The notes under the pieces were generated by a model. The model was not told the DNA's origin, ran no database searches, and saw only the letters and a program-made list of their open reading frames with translations. From IMG/VR virus record IMGVR_UViG_3300030838_000001, positions 124,001-188,000 of that record: a DNA stretch of 64,000 nt; one strand, given 5' to 3'. The DNA comes from a virus. Positions 28,433 through 36,740 of the stretch are shown piece by piece (position 1 is the first letter of the stretch; every line of letters starts with the position of its first letter). The position numbers were made by a program, and so were the translations under genes.

Positions 28433-28463
28433 TAAATATAATAATAAGTTTTTACAATGTCAA
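28433..28463 (-). promoter_or_regulatory. M1-like promoter on minus strand
   Basis: Read on the minus strand: TTGA (28463-28460), 19 bp, TATATTTA (28440-28433), one mismatch from TAnnTTTG; start codon 13 nt downstream at 28420. Confidence 0.5.
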
Positions 28464-28509
28464 TAACTATTTACTAAAATAACGAAATTCGATAAATTTA
28501 ATAAAAAAG

Positions 28510-28728
28510 ATGAAAGATAACTTAACAAACAGAGAAGCTAGTAAACTTGAGAAGGATATACTAGTTGAAAAATACAAGACAGCTCTTAAAAAGAACCAAT
28601 TTCTTAATGAGTTGAAAAGTGGACTAGGTGCTGAGATTAAAAAGAATCCAGGTCGTGCCAAGATAATAAAAAAGCCTTGGTATGCTAAAATACTAATAAC
28701 ATTACGCAAAATATTCACTAAATTCTAA
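28510..28728 (+). CDS. Hypothetical basic protein (72 aa)
   Basis: Lys-rich helical protein (MKDNLTNREASKLEKDILVE) with a hydrophobic/basic C-terminus (AKILITLRKIFTKF) that could associate with membrane. Two bases separate it from the next gene. Confidence 0.6.
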   Translation: MKDNLTNREASKLEKDILVEKYKTALKKNQFLNELKSGLGAEIKKNPGRAKIIKKPWYAKILITLRKIFTKF

Positions 28729-28730
28729 AT

Positions 28731-28958
28731 ATGAACTACGACTCATTAATCGAAACCATTTCACTAATGGTTGAAAACGAAAAAATAAACACAAAAGGTC
28801 TTATTATGACTTATGAATTAAGCGAAGAGGAACACTTGAACCTAAATGTGGACCTATTCTATAAAACCAACCCAAACGGTAACTTCCAACCAACCAATGA
28901 CTTTGAAGTTGAAATTGGTGGAATATTAATTAAATTTGTAAAAAAGTTGCAAGATTAA
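28731..28958 (+). CDS. Hypothetical acidic protein (75 aa)
   Basis: MNYDSLIETISLMVENEKIN, then a beta-rich C-terminus. No motif recognised. The downstream M1 promoter begins inside its last codons. Confidence 0.6.
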   Translation: MNYDSLIETISLMVENEKINTKGLIMTYELSEEEHLNLNVDLFYKTNPNGNFQPTNDFEVEIGGILIKFVKKLQD

Positions 28959-28977
28959 AAACTTTTTAATACCTTTG
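28947..28977 (+). promoter_or_regulatory. M1 promoter placing the transcript start at or next to the ATG
   Basis: TTGC 28947-28950, 19 bp, TACCTTTG 28970-28977. The ATG at 28982 is 5 nt beyond the -7 box, so the mRNA may be leaderless. Confidence 0.75.
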
Positions 28978-28981
28978 CCTT

Positions 28982-29248
28982 ATGAATATTAACGATTGGA
29001 TTGGAATAGTTGGTTCTTTGCTAATGTTATTAGCATTTATCTTGAACATTATCGATAAAATTGATGATGATGATTTATTATACATTTTATTAAACTTCTT
29101 CGGTGCTGGAATAGCATGCTACGCTTCATATATGATACCGTACTACCCATTTGTGGTTTTGGAAGGAGTTTGGACACTAGTTTCAGCTTGGGGTATCTAT
29201 GACTACATCAAACGTTATATAAAAAGACATATAAATGAAATTAGATAA
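28982..29248 (+). CDS. Small CBU_0592-like membrane protein (88 aa)
   Basis: Three hydrophobic segments. The pattern WIGIVGSLLMLLAFILN, LLNFFGAGIACYASYM, and LEGVWTLVSAWGIYDY fits a widespread small bacterial membrane protein family (CBU_0592 type, from memory). Overlaps the RNase HII gene by 14 nt. Possibly leaderless. Confidence 0.6.
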   Translation: MNINDWIGIVGSLLMLLAFILNIIDKIDDDDLLYILLNFFGAGIACYASYMIPYYPFVVLEGVWTLVSAWGIYDYIKRYIKRHINEIR

Positions 29249-29861
29249 GATTCTTGATTATGCTCCTGAAAAGCTATTAGAATTAGAACATATCTGTGGA
29301 ATTGATGAAGTTGGAAGAGGTTGTGGTGCGGGTCCTGTGGTAACAGCGGCTGTGGTACTTCCGAAAGACTTCAAATCAAACCTATTAAGAGACTCAAAGA
29401 AGTTATCAGATAAACAGAAGAAAGAAGCCTACGACTTAATCATGGAAAATGCTCTAGCTATTTCATGTAAGGCTGGAATTGTAACAGATATAGATACGAT
29501 GGGAATTAACCCAGCAACATTCAAAGCAATGCATGAATGTATCTTAGAAGTTAAAACAATTCTAGCGATAAAATATCAAGAGCTTGATGCAATCTTATTA
29601 GATGGGATTGTTTGGGATAAAAACTCAGATATTAAGGTTAACTTGGTTCCAAAGGGTGATGATACTTATATGTCCATTGCAGCGGCCGCTATCGTGGCTA
29701 AGGTAAGAAGAGATGAATACATGGTAAAGCTCCATCAACTCTATCCAAATTATGGTTGGGACACGAATGTAGGTTACTTATCACCAGCTCATATAAAGGG
29801 TTTAAAGGAACACGGAGCAACAAAATACCATAGAAAAGAGTATATTAAAAAATTTATTTAA
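29235..29861 (+). CDS. rnhB: Ribonuclease HII
   Basis: 208 residues, standard length. GIDEVGRGCGAGPVV (Asp24, Glu25) holds the first catalytic acids, RDSKKLSDKQK is the conserved basic block, ILLDGI near 120 the third acid, and IAAAAIVAKVRRDEYM the fourth acid. It removes RNA from RNA:DNA hybrids, as expected for primer removal during phage replication; T4 uses an unrelated RNase H. Confidence 0.92.
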   Translation: MKLDKILDYAPEKLLELEHICGIDEVGRGCGAGPVVTAAVVLPKDFKSNLLRDSKKLSDKQKKEAYDLIMENALAISCKAGIVTDIDTMGINPATFKAMHECILEVKTILAIKYQELDAILLDGIVWDKNSDIKVNLVPKGDDTYMSIAAAAIVAKVRRDEYMVKLHQLYPNYGWDTNVGYLSPAHIKGLKEHGATKYHRKEYIKKFI

Positions 29862-29879
29862 AAATATTTCACTTTTTAC

Positions 29880-29910
29880 TTGCATATTGAAAATTATTGT
29901 AGTACCTTTG
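29880..29910 (+). promoter_or_regulatory. M1 promoter for the TROVE-like gene
   Basis: TTGC 29880-29883, 19 bp, TACCTTTG 29903-29910. Confidence 0.85.
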
Positions 29911-29948
29911 TACCACATTAGAAATAACAAATTAAAACAAAAGAAATT

Positions 29949-31388
29949 ATGAGTACATTATTGAAAGCAATGCAAACTAAAGATTCAGTTACTGAAAACG
30001 GTATGGCAACAAACTCTACTTCATTGAACAACTCGGTTGATTTATTCTTCCAAATTGGTGCAATGAGAGGGCAAGACAAACAACGCCTTATTAATGCATT
30101 CACGAAATCTTTTGGTGAAAATCCGTTAACAGCTATGAAGTTGTTATTTTGGGCACGTGACGTAAGAGGTGGTGCTGGTGAAAGACAAATCTTTAGAGAT
30201 ATTGTTGCTTACTTAGCTACAAACCGTACTGAAACACTAGCGAAAAACGTTGGTTTATTTGCTGAATATGGTAGATGGGATGATATCTTGGTATTATTCG
30301 GTACTCCATTGGAAGCACAAGCTTTAAGCTTAATCGCTGAAGCGTTGGCAAACAAAAACGGTTTATGTGCTAAGTGGATGCCACGTCCAAACGTTAAGAA
30401 CCGTGAGGACAAAAGAATCGCTAATACAATTAGAAAACACTTGGGGTTAACACCTAAAGAGTACAGAAAATTGTTGGTTGAAAATTCTAACACTGTTGAG
30501 CAATTGATGTGTGCTAAAGAATGGTCAAAAATCGAATACTCTAAATTGCCTTCAAAAGCAATGAGTGATTTGATGAAAGCGTTTTCTAAAAATGACTTGG
30601 CTAGATTCCAAGCATACTTATCAAGTGTAGAAAAAGGAGAAGTTAAGATAAATGCTAGTGCGGTTTACCCATACGACATTTTGAAAAGCTTAATGCAAGG
30701 TAATACCAAAGGTGCTAACGTACAATGGACTGCTTTACCTAACTACCTTGAAGGAAGCAAAGAAATCTTCATTCCAGTTGTTGATACTTCGGGGTCAATG
30801 TTTTGGGATTCTGCTAAGATTAGTGGAGACTTGTTCGCAGGTCACGTTGCAATGTCATTAGGTATGTATATCTCAGAAAGAAACTTAGGTGTTTTCCAAG
30901 ATGCATTCTTAACATTCAACACTCGTCCTGAGCTTCATGTGTTAAAAGGTACATTATCTGAAAGATATGAACAATTGAGACGTTCACCAGTTGGTGGAAG
31001 TACAAACCTTGAAGCGGTTTACACACTATTGTTAAACAAAGCGGTAGAACACAGTGTTCCTGAAAGCGAAATGCCTACAATGATTATGATATTTTCGGAT
31101 ATGGAATTCAACCAAGGTACAAGCGGGAACTACTCAAATACTGCTCAAGAGATTGCTGAGAAAAAATACGCAGACGCTGGTTATAAAATGCCAAAGGTTG
31201 TTTATTGGAACTTAGCATCTAGAAATGACAAAAACAAACCAGTTCAATTCGACAAGAATGGAACAGCCTTAGTGTCAGGATTCAGTCCAGCACTTTTAGG
31301 TAGTTTGTTAGGTGGTAAAGACATGACACCATACTCAATGATGATGGAAGTTATCGGAGCTGAACGTTACTCTAGAGTAACAATCTAA
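29949..31388 (+). CDS. Ro60/TROVE-like RNA-binding protein with vWA domain
   Basis: 479 residues. The N-terminal half is an all-helical repeat with NPLTAMKLLFWARDVRGGAGERQIFR and FAEYGRWDDILVLFG, the signature shared by TROVE/Ro60 and DUF2828 proteins. The C-terminal half is a von Willebrand A fold with an intact MIDAS: VVDTSGSM near 276, GGSTN near 347, and FSDMEF near 378. Ro60-like proteins bind misfolded RNAs and Y RNAs, usually encoded next door. Here a 260-nt noncoding stretch with possible structure follows directly. It has its own strong M1 promoter. Confidence 0.8.
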   Translation: MSTLLKAMQTKDSVTENGMATNSTSLNNSVDLFFQIGAMRGQDKQRLINAFTKSFGENPLTAMKLLFWARDVRGGAGERQIFRDIVAYLATNRTETLAKNVGLFAEYGRWDDILVLFGTPLEAQALSLIAEALANKNGLCAKWMPRPNVKNREDKRIANTIRKHLGLTPKEYRKLLVENSNTVEQLMCAKEWSKIEYSKLPSKAMSDLMKAFSKNDLARFQAYLSSVEKGEVKINASAVYPYDILKSLMQGNTKGANVQWTALPNYLEGSKEIFIPVVDTSGSMFWDSAKISGDLFAGHVAMSLGMYISERNLGVFQDAFLTFNTRPELHVLKGTLSERYEQLRRSPVGGSTNLEAVYTLLLNKAVEHSVPESEMPTMIMIFSDMEFNQGTSGNYSNTAQEIAEKKYADAGYKMPKVVYWNLASRNDKNKPVQFDKNGTALVSGFSPALLGSLLGGKDMTPYSMMMEVIGAERYSRVTI

Positions 31389-31651
31389 AACAAAAATATG
31401 GAGTGGGAAACTGCTCCATATCTTTCAAATATTGTTTAAAAAGATGTATTCTGCAAAATTAAAACAAAAAAATTAAACAGATACTATTAACGATGAAAAG
31501 GGGGTCTTTCCTTTAAAAACAGATTACCAACAAGGGCCACAAAAGAAGATTAAGGATTGCCTTCCTACTTTAGTTTACAGTAACAACACAATGGGTAAAA
31601 TCTTACAGGGTTCGATGATAAAGCCCCCGCATCTTGAAACAATCAAACAAA
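31389..31651 (+). ncRNA. Candidate structured RNA downstream of TROVE-like gene
   Basis: No credible ORF is present. An 8-bp hairpin (ATATGGAG/CTCCATAT) lies at about 31397-31422. Farther on, GGGGGTCTTT at about 31500 can pair with AAAGCCCCC at about 31620, giving nine pairs with one bulge that enclose about 120 nt. A GGGTTCGATG tRNA T-loop-like word lies just before the closing arm. An intrinsic terminator follows. It could be a Y-RNA-like partner or only a long 3' UTR. Confidence 0.4.
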
Positions 31652-31653
31652 AT

Positions 31654-31677
31654 AGCTCCTTTTAGGGGCTTTTTTTG
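31654..31677 (+). terminator. Intrinsic terminator
   Basis: AGCTCC, TTTTA loop, GGGGCT followed by seven T. Confidence 0.8.
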
Positions 31678-31757
31678 TTTTATGTCTTTACTCATAATTT
31701 TTTTTTATGTAGTTTTGTTTATAAATTTAAAAATAATACTATATTTAAGAATATAAC

Positions 31758-31994
31758 ATGAAGACAATCGTTGTAAAAGAACTAAATAAAAAAGAATCCG
31801 TTTCAGAATACATTATCTATCTTATGGTAGGTGAAAATAAAAGGCCCGTACAAGCATTTACTGAAATTGGTGAAGAAAATAAAAAACTTAGAGTTAATGA
31901 TATAATTCTAGAACATTTCGTTGACCACGAGACGTTAAAATCACACAATAAAATAATACTAGAAGATATCCTTTTTGAAGAGTATCTTAAATAA
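31758..31994 (+). CDS. Hypothetical protein (78 aa)
   Basis: MKTIVVKELNKKESVSEYII; alternating beta and charged segments. A weak M1-like TAGTTTTG lies at 31710-31717. No family recognised. Confidence 0.6.
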   Translation: MKTIVVKELNKKESVSEYIIYLMVGENKRPVQAFTEIGEENKKLRVNDIILEHFVDHETLKSHNKIILEDILFEEYLK

Positions 31995-32003
31995 TCAAAG
32001 AAA

Positions 32004-32351
32004 ATGGAACAACACCCTTTAATTATCGTCTTTTATCTTGATGAAGATATGATGAGACAACCTGAAATAATTCAACCATTCGCAGAATCAATCAACGAAA
32101 TGCTTATTTATAAAAAAGTTAATGCACTTGCATTCTTTATTCCAACAAAAGGAGAAGAAAGAGTTGAATGTATCAACCCTGTAGTATTACCTGAAGCAGA
32201 TGTAGCTAAGGTTTATAAAATGATAGATGATATCAAAGAAAGCTTCGCAATTGGAGTTGATATTGATGTTGATATCGAAGATGTGGACCTAGACGTTCAA
32301 TACAAGCCTTGTGATTGTGGTAATAACCCTGATGGAGCATGTCAATGCTAG
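32004..32351 (+). CDS. Hypothetical protein with C-terminal cysteine motif (115 aa)
   Basis: Starts 9 nt after the previous gene. Alpha/beta N-terminal part (HPLIIVFYLDEDMM), acidic DVDIEDVDLDV segment and a final CDCGNNPDGACQC. The cysteine tail resembles that of the protein at 27234-28022, suggesting a shared metal-binding or disulfide tail. Confidence 0.65.
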   Translation: MEQHPLIIVFYLDEDMMRQPEIIQPFAESINEMLIYKKVNALAFFIPTKGEERVECINPVVLPEADVAKVYKMIDDIKESFAIGVDIDVDIEDVDLDVQYKPCDCGNNPDGACQC

Positions 32352-32500
32352 AACCAAGCATAGACCCAACATCAAGTTTTGATGTCAAAAAGGAATGGGT
32401 TGAAAAATATCTCCAAAAATCATGGAAAAAAAATAATGAGAATGACGAACAAGATTTGCCAATTTTCAAAAAAATAAGACAAATAATTAAACAAAAATGA
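32345..32500 (+). CDS. Small hypothetical protein (51 aa)
   Basis: ATG at 32345 overlaps the last codons of the preceding gene and the stop overlaps the next start (ATGA at 32497-32500), a coupled arrangement. MLEPSIDPTSSFDVKKEW followed by a lysine-rich helix. Absent from a 60-residue ORF cutoff, but both overlaps support it. Confidence 0.55.
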   Translation: MLEPSIDPTSSFDVKKEWVEKYLQKSWKKNNENDEQDLPIFKKIRQIIKQK

Positions 32501-32685
32501 CAAATCAAGAAAAAGCAGATTTCTACGATGCATGTATCAGAGAAAATGACAGATTACTTAGAGAAAATTCTAAGATAAAATCAGACTTCGCTGGTAACAT
32601 ACCACCTGAGTTAGACTTACAAATAAAACGAAACGAAGAAAGAATCGCTTTATTAGTTGGAAAGATTGAGCAAATGATGAGATAA
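32497..32685 (+). CDS. Small helical protein (62 aa)
   Basis: Charged helical protein (MTNQEKADFYDACIRENDRL) likely to form a short coiled coil. Last gene before a bidirectional terminator. Confidence 0.6.
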   Translation: MTNQEKADFYDACIRENDRLLRENSKIKSDFAGNIPPELDLQIKRNEERIALLVGKIEQMMR

Positions 32686-32690
32686 TATTA

Positions 32691-32713
32691 AACCCGCTAA
32701 ATGCGGGTTTTTT
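32691..32713. terminator. Terminator between convergent genes
   Basis: AACCCGC, TAAAT loop, GCGGGTT, then T run; located where the plus operon meets the minus gene ending at 32713. Confidence 0.8.
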
Positions 32714-33369
32714 TATGGACGGGTACTAGTTCTTCTTATCTTGGTGTAAGGCCAACCAGTTTCATCATGTATCAAGTCATATAGACGGGTCATAGTCGCT
32801 GGTGTTGCAGTACCCATAAATAATAGACTCTTTATCTTCTGTTTCTTGGCAATCTTAGCTAGTGTATGGTGCAGACGTTGAGCTTCTTCAAGGTTTTTAC
32901 AGATTACCATATCAAATTGTTCTTCATTATAGATAATTAGCTTATTATGAGCTATGATTATCTGTTTAACTACCTTTTTTGAGTGTGCGTTTACCATAAG
33001 ACGCTTAACAATCTCGGTAATTGTCACTCTATCAGTATCGTTAGGTAGTCCATATATCCAAAATGTTTCTTCAATATCGTATGTATCGGAAGTAAGGATG
33101 GTCCAATCACCTAAAGGAGCCTCAGTATAAAGCTTTCCTAAGTCATCTCTTCTAATTCTGAACACATCTCCTTCTTCGGTAACCTTTGTGATGCATATTT
33201 CAAACTTAACTGGTCTGATTCCGTGACTATTAATTACTTTTTTCGGAAAATAGACCTTATTTTGTTCTTTGAATGAATAAAACTTGGTATAAACTGTTTC
33301 TAAGGTATTACATTGGTATAGTGTTTTTTTATATTCTCCATTTGAGAGCAAAACAACTCGGTATTTCAT
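32713..33369 (-). CDS. Hypothetical protein (218 aa)
   Basis: Minus-strand gene starting MKYRVVLLSNGEYKKTLYQC. The middle holds a beta-rich domain (GDVFRIRRDDLGKLY), and the C-terminal third MVICKNLEEAQRLHHTLAKI then LLFMGTATPATMTRLYDLIH. I do not recognise a family. It is divergent from dnaJ and has an M2 word on its own strand. Confidence 0.7.
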   Translation of the reverse strand: MKYRVVLLSNGEYKKTLYQCNTLETVYTKFYSFKEQNKVYFPKKVINSHGIRPVKFEICITKVTEEGDVFRIRRDDLGKLYTEAPLGDWTILTSDTYDIEETFWIYGLPNDTDRVTITEIVKRLMVNAHSKKVVKQIIIAHNKLIIYNEEQFDMVICKNLEEAQRLHHTLAKIAKKQKIKSLLFMGTATPATMTRLYDLIHDETGWPYTKIRRTSTRP

Positions 33370-33375
33370 TTTTTA

Positions 33376-33407
33376 TTTGTTTTTATGGAATAAATATAGT
33401 ACTTTTG
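33376..33407 (+). promoter_or_regulatory. M1 promoter of dnaJ
   Basis: TTTG 33376-33379, 20 bp, TACTTTTG 33400-33407. Confidence 0.75.
33387..33397 (-). promoter_or_regulatory. M2-class putative promoter on minus strand
   Basis: Minus-strand ATATTTATTCC, 28 nt before the minus start at 33369. It overlaps the dnaJ M1 promoter, so the two divergent promoters would compete. Confidence 0.4.
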
Positions 33408-33428
33408 TACAATAAATAAATAACATAG

Positions 33429-34457
33429 ATGAAAAAAAGAGATTATTATGAAATTCTAGGGGTAACCAAAGAATCCTCTGCTAATGATATCAAGAAAGCA
33501 TACCGTAAATTAGCTAAGGAACTTCACCCTGATGTTAATCCAAACAACACAGACGCTGAAAACAAGTTTAAAGAGGTATCTGAAGCCTATGAACACTTAT
33601 CAGACAAACAAAAAAGAGCACACTACGATAGAATGGGTCATATGTCGGGTCCTAACAGACAAGACATGGATAACCAATTCAACGATATATTCAGATACAG
33701 CCAACAAAGACCAATCAGAACTGGTAATAACTTAAGTGTTATAATTAAATTAACTCTTGAAGAAATTTATTCAGGTGTTACAAAAACATATAAGTATACT
33801 AGAGATGTTAAGTGTAATGTTTGTGAGGGTCACGGTGGTCATGATGTACATGACTGTCCAACTTGTCATGGAATGGGTGAAATCGCTAGAATGTATAAAA
33901 CACCTTTCGGAGTTATCCAACAAGGAGAATTATGTTATTCTTGTCATGGAACTGGTGAAACAACCAAAACACCATGTGGTACTTGCCACGGAACTGGTCT
34001 TGAAAAAGAAGAAACAACTGTTGAACTTGAAATACCTTCAGGTGTAACTAATAATATAACAGTAGCAATGAATGGAAAAGGTAATGCTATCAAAGGTGGA
34101 ACCTATGGAAATCTTCATTGTACAGTAATGGAACTTCCTCATAAGGTATTCATCAGAAATGGTAATGACCTTAGAATGAACCTAAAATTAACATATCCAC
34201 AACTTATACTTGGTGATAAGGTTGAAATAGAGACCATAGGTGGCAAGAAAATTAGAATTACGATAGCTGAGCTCAGTAATATAGGAACGAACCTTAAAAT
34301 AGCCTCAAAAGGGCTTATACCGCTAGGTGAGACCGAATCTAAACGTGGCGATTTGATAATTACCCTTGGATTGGACATTCCGAAGGAAATTGACGATGAA
34401 ACGAAGAGCTTAATCATTGATTTAAAGACTAAAATGGATGCAAGTAAAATTTCTTAA
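33429..34457 (+). CDS. dnaJ: DnaJ/Hsp40 co-chaperone
   Basis: 342 residues, near full length. J domain with [12 protein letters not shown] and the HPD tripeptide (33-35). Four CxxCxGxG-type zinc-binding repeats ([36 protein letters not shown]) and the C-terminal client-binding barrels follow. It would recruit host DnaK. The Gly/Phe region is short. Phage-encoded complete DnaJ is uncommon and suggests help with folding of its large structural proteins. Confidence 0.92.
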   Translation: MKKRDYYEILGVTKESSANDIKKAYRKLAKELHPDVNPNNTDAENKFKEVSEAYEHLSDKQKRAHYDRMGHMSGPNRQDMDNQFNDIFRYSQQRPIRTGNNLSVIIKLTLEEIYSGVTKTYKYTRDVKCNVCEGHGGHDVHDCPTCHGMGEIARMYKTPFGVIQQGELCYSCHGTGETTKTPCGTCHGTGLEKEETTVELEIPSGVTNNITVAMNGKGNAIKGGTYGNLHCTVMELPHKVFIRNGNDLRMNLKLTYPQLILGDKVEIETIGGKKIRITIAELSNIGTNLKIASKGLIPLGETESKRGDLIITLGLDIPKEIDDETKSLIIDLKTKMDASKIS

Positions 34458-34465
34458 GGAAAATG

Positions 34466-34496
34466 TTGCAACCAATACTTCTAAATAGTACCTTTG
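34466..34496 (+). promoter_or_regulatory. M1 promoter
   Basis: TTGC 34466-34469, 19 bp, TACCTTTG 34489-34496, 34 nt before ATG 34530. Confidence 0.85.
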
Positions 34497-34529
34497 TATA
34501 ACAATAAAAATAAACAATTAAATATAAGT

Positions 34530-34979
34530 ATGGGAAAGTACATAGAACCGTTTGAAGACACAGTTTTAGAATTTGAAGCAAAAATTAGAGAAGCTGGATT
34601 AGATGTTTCAACAAACATTAAAATTATCACAGATAACAAATTGAAACCTGAAATTTTCAGTGTTAAGAAATGTTCTCCAATTGAATCATATAAAACTGGT
34701 GATGATGTTAATATCTTTTTAAACGAAGACATTTTTGACAAATTACCTGATGATTTACGAGCATTAACAATAATCGAAGCATTGGCTTGGGTTTCATATG
34801 ATTCAGAAAAGGATGTAGTAGCGGTTAACGCACCTGACTTTAAAGCTCACTCAATGGTTTTAGCTAAACACTCGTATGAAGAAATGGTTGTTCTTAAAGA
34901 ATCAATCAAAACTCTTTTACAAGTGCAAAAAGAAGCTGAAGATGCTGAAAAAGCGGCAAACAAGAAAGCTAGACAATAA
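34530..34979 (+). CDS. Hypothetical protein (149 aa)
   Basis: ATG 34530 is used because an upstream TTG lies inside the promoter. MGKYIEPFEDTVLEFEAKIR, then an LPDDLRALTIIEALAWVSYD helix and a C-terminal Glu/Ala/Lys-rich helix. Similar proteins occur in other large phages as far as I recall, without known function. Confidence 0.65.
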   Translation: MGKYIEPFEDTVLEFEAKIREAGLDVSTNIKIITDNKLKPEIFSVKKCSPIESYKTGDDVNIFLNEDIFDKLPDDLRALTIIEALAWVSYDSEKDVVAVNAPDFKAHSMVLAKHSYEEMVVLKESIKTLLQVQKEAEDAEKAANKKARQ

Positions 34980-34982
34980 GTC

Positions 34983-35384
34983 ATGACACAAGAAGAGATT
35001 CATAAGGTAAATCCCAAGGTAATAGTTTGGGATTTTTTAGATGAAGCAATAATGGGTATCGCAAACAAGGAATTGGACGGACCCATTGTTGTAACTCTTT
35101 CTGAAGACCCTGAAACACTTGTTTTAGAATTTTTTGATAATGAAGAAGAAACATATGACAATTGGGGTAGACGAGAGTTTGGACCTGTAGTTGCATATGA
35201 CATTAATAAAATCATAGATATTCTAATGAGAGATGTAAGTGTTAATGAGAATGATTTAGAAGACGGAATGACGGTAGAAGATGCAAAGTATGAGACAGCG
35301 TTGGAGTACTTTGAATTTAATATTGACGGTGCTTGGGTTGGTGAATTTACACCTATACATATCTTAGTTAAAGAAGAAGAATAA
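34983..35384 (+). CDS. Hypothetical acidic protein (133 aa)
   Basis: Strongly acidic soluble protein (MTQEEIHKVNPKVIVWDFLD). Three bases after the previous stop and 20 nt before clpP, so part of the same operon. No motif recognised. Confidence 0.65.
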   Translation: MTQEEIHKVNPKVIVWDFLDEAIMGIANKELDGPIVVTLSEDPETLVLEFFDNEEETYDNWGRREFGPVVAYDINKIIDILMRDVSVNENDLEDGMTVEDAKYETALEYFEFNIDGAWVGEFTPIHILVKEEE

Positions 35385-35404
35385 AAACAATAAAAACAAA
35401 ATAA

Positions 35405-36145
35405 ATGAATTTAGTAAACGATTTTAAAAATTATGCTATCAAGCATATCGGATGTTCAGAGTATGACTTTCAAATTTGGGAAGAAATGCAAGGTCAAATC
35501 TATAATCCAAGCGTAGTAGCTAATATGTATGCAGGTGGAGTTGTTAGTGAACCAAAAGCCTCAATGACACCATATATCTTAGAAGAAAGAGAAATGCGTG
35601 TAACACAAATGGATATCTTTTCACGTCTTATGATGGATAGAATTCTTTGGTTGGCAGGTCCAGTAAATGATAGAATGAGTACTGTAGTACAAGCACAGCT
35701 TATGTTCTTAGATAACTTAGAAGTTGGAGATATTACTCTACATGTGGATTCACCTGGTGGGTCGGTTAAGTCAGGTCTTAGTATTGTTGACGTTATGAAC
35801 TATATCTCTTCAGATATCATCACAATCAACACAGGTATGGCGGCAAGTATGGGAAGTATCTTATTAGGTGCAGGAACCAAAGGAAAACGTTACTCTTTAC
35901 CAAACTCTAGAGTTATGCTTCACCAAGTTTCAACAGGTGCTCAAGGTACAATGGCAGACGTTAAGATTTCTATCGCTGAAGGTGAAAAATATAACACGAA
36001 ATTATTCGGTATGTTAGGTGAGTACACTGGAAAAGACCCTGAACAAATTATGATTGATGCTAACCGTGATTTATGGTTAAGTGCAGAAGAAGCTAAGGCT
36101 TATGGGTTGGTTGATGGTATCATCACAAAAAAAATTACAAAATAA
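35405..36145 (+). CDS. clpP: ClpP protease 2
   Basis: 246 residues. ITLHVDSPGGSVKSGLSI is the ClpP core. Ser148 lies in GMAASMGS and His173 in VMLHQVS; an Asp lies in NRDLWLSAEEA near 222. An N-terminal extension of about 75 residues precedes the usual ClpP start. It is closer to canonical ClpP than the 12474 gene. It may replace or mix with host ClpP, or process virion proteins. Confidence 0.88.
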   Translation: MNLVNDFKNYAIKHIGCSEYDFQIWEEMQGQIYNPSVVANMYAGGVVSEPKASMTPYILEEREMRVTQMDIFSRLMMDRILWLAGPVNDRMSTVVQAQLMFLDNLEVGDITLHVDSPGGSVKSGLSIVDVMNYISSDIITINTGMAASMGSILLGAGTKGKRYSLPNSRVMLHQVSTGAQGTMADVKISIAEGEKYNTKLFGMLGEYTGKDPEQIMIDANRDLWLSAEEAKAYGLVDGIITKKITK

Positions 36146-36157
36146 TTCATTTTTTAC

Positions 36158-36188
36158 TTGTTTTTAGTAAATTAATGTAGTACCTTTG
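36158..36188 (+). promoter_or_regulatory. M1 promoter of the tmRNA transcript
   Basis: TTGT 36158-36161, 19 bp, TACCTTTG 36181-36188. Confidence 0.8.
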
Positions 36189-36202
36189 TAAAACAAAATA
36201 AG

Positions 36203-36234
36203 ATATGTGGGTTTTTTTATCGGAACCCACATAT
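36203..36234 (+). other. Perfect 11-bp stem-loop in tmRNA leader
   Basis: ATATGTGGGTT at 36203-36213 pairs exactly with AACCCACATAT at 36224-36234. An M2 word (ATATTTATTTA, 36231-36241) overlaps the right arm. It lies between the M1 promoter and the tmRNA 5' end and could be a processing or regulatory element. Confidence 0.6.
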
Positions 36235-36258
36235 TTATTTACAAGTTCTTAAATTTAT

Positions 36259-36630
36259 GGGGATGCCAAGGTATTGACTGTCTAGTAGTACGAGGTAAGC
36301 ATGTAGTGAGATGACAACTATCACTTAAATCTATGTTATCAAAAATGTAATTGACAACGATTTATTCGTATCAGAAAATTTCTTCGATGAAGCTGTAATG
36401 GTTTCTACAAGAGAGCTTGCAGTAGCCTAATACTTGCACATGGTTGTATACAACCTGATGATAGTAATCTATCAGAACCCATTTTCGTCACTGTGGTAAA
36501 GAGGCGAGGTTTGATGATAGTGTAAACCTTAATAACACCTTTTAAAGATTGCTGGTTATATGAATCAGATAAACATGTAGAAAAAATCGTGGTATTATCC
36601 AACACAGGGGTTCGATTCCCCTCATCTCCT
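36259..36630 (+). ncRNA. ssrA: tmRNA (ssrA), phage-encoded
   Basis: About 372 nt. The 5' GGGGATG (36259-36265) pairs with CATCTCC (36623-36629) as a 7-bp acceptor stem. A T-arm with TTCGATT loop spans 36606-36622. The 5' domain GGTATTGACTG is like the D-loop region of bacterial tmRNA (GGAUUCGACGG). An open tag frame ends ...RELAVA then TAA at 36428-36430, a small nonpolar C-terminus suited to proteolytic tagging. AAACATGTAG near the 3' end matches conserved tmRNA sequence. The resume codon and tag length cannot be fixed by eye. Confidence 0.85.
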
Positions 36631-36684
36631 CAAAAACAAATGCTTTAACAGCTACTATCCCTACCAAGGAACACTAGTAATATT

Positions 36685-36721
36685 ATGCCAATTATATCGT
36701 CTATAATTGGCATTTGTTTTT
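36685..36721 (+). terminator. Terminator after tmRNA
   Basis: ATGCCAATTATA (36685-36696) pairs with TATAATTGGCAT (36702-36713), followed by TTGTTTTT. Confidence 0.8.
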
Positions 36722-36740
36722 AACTCTTTCAGTTTTTCAC

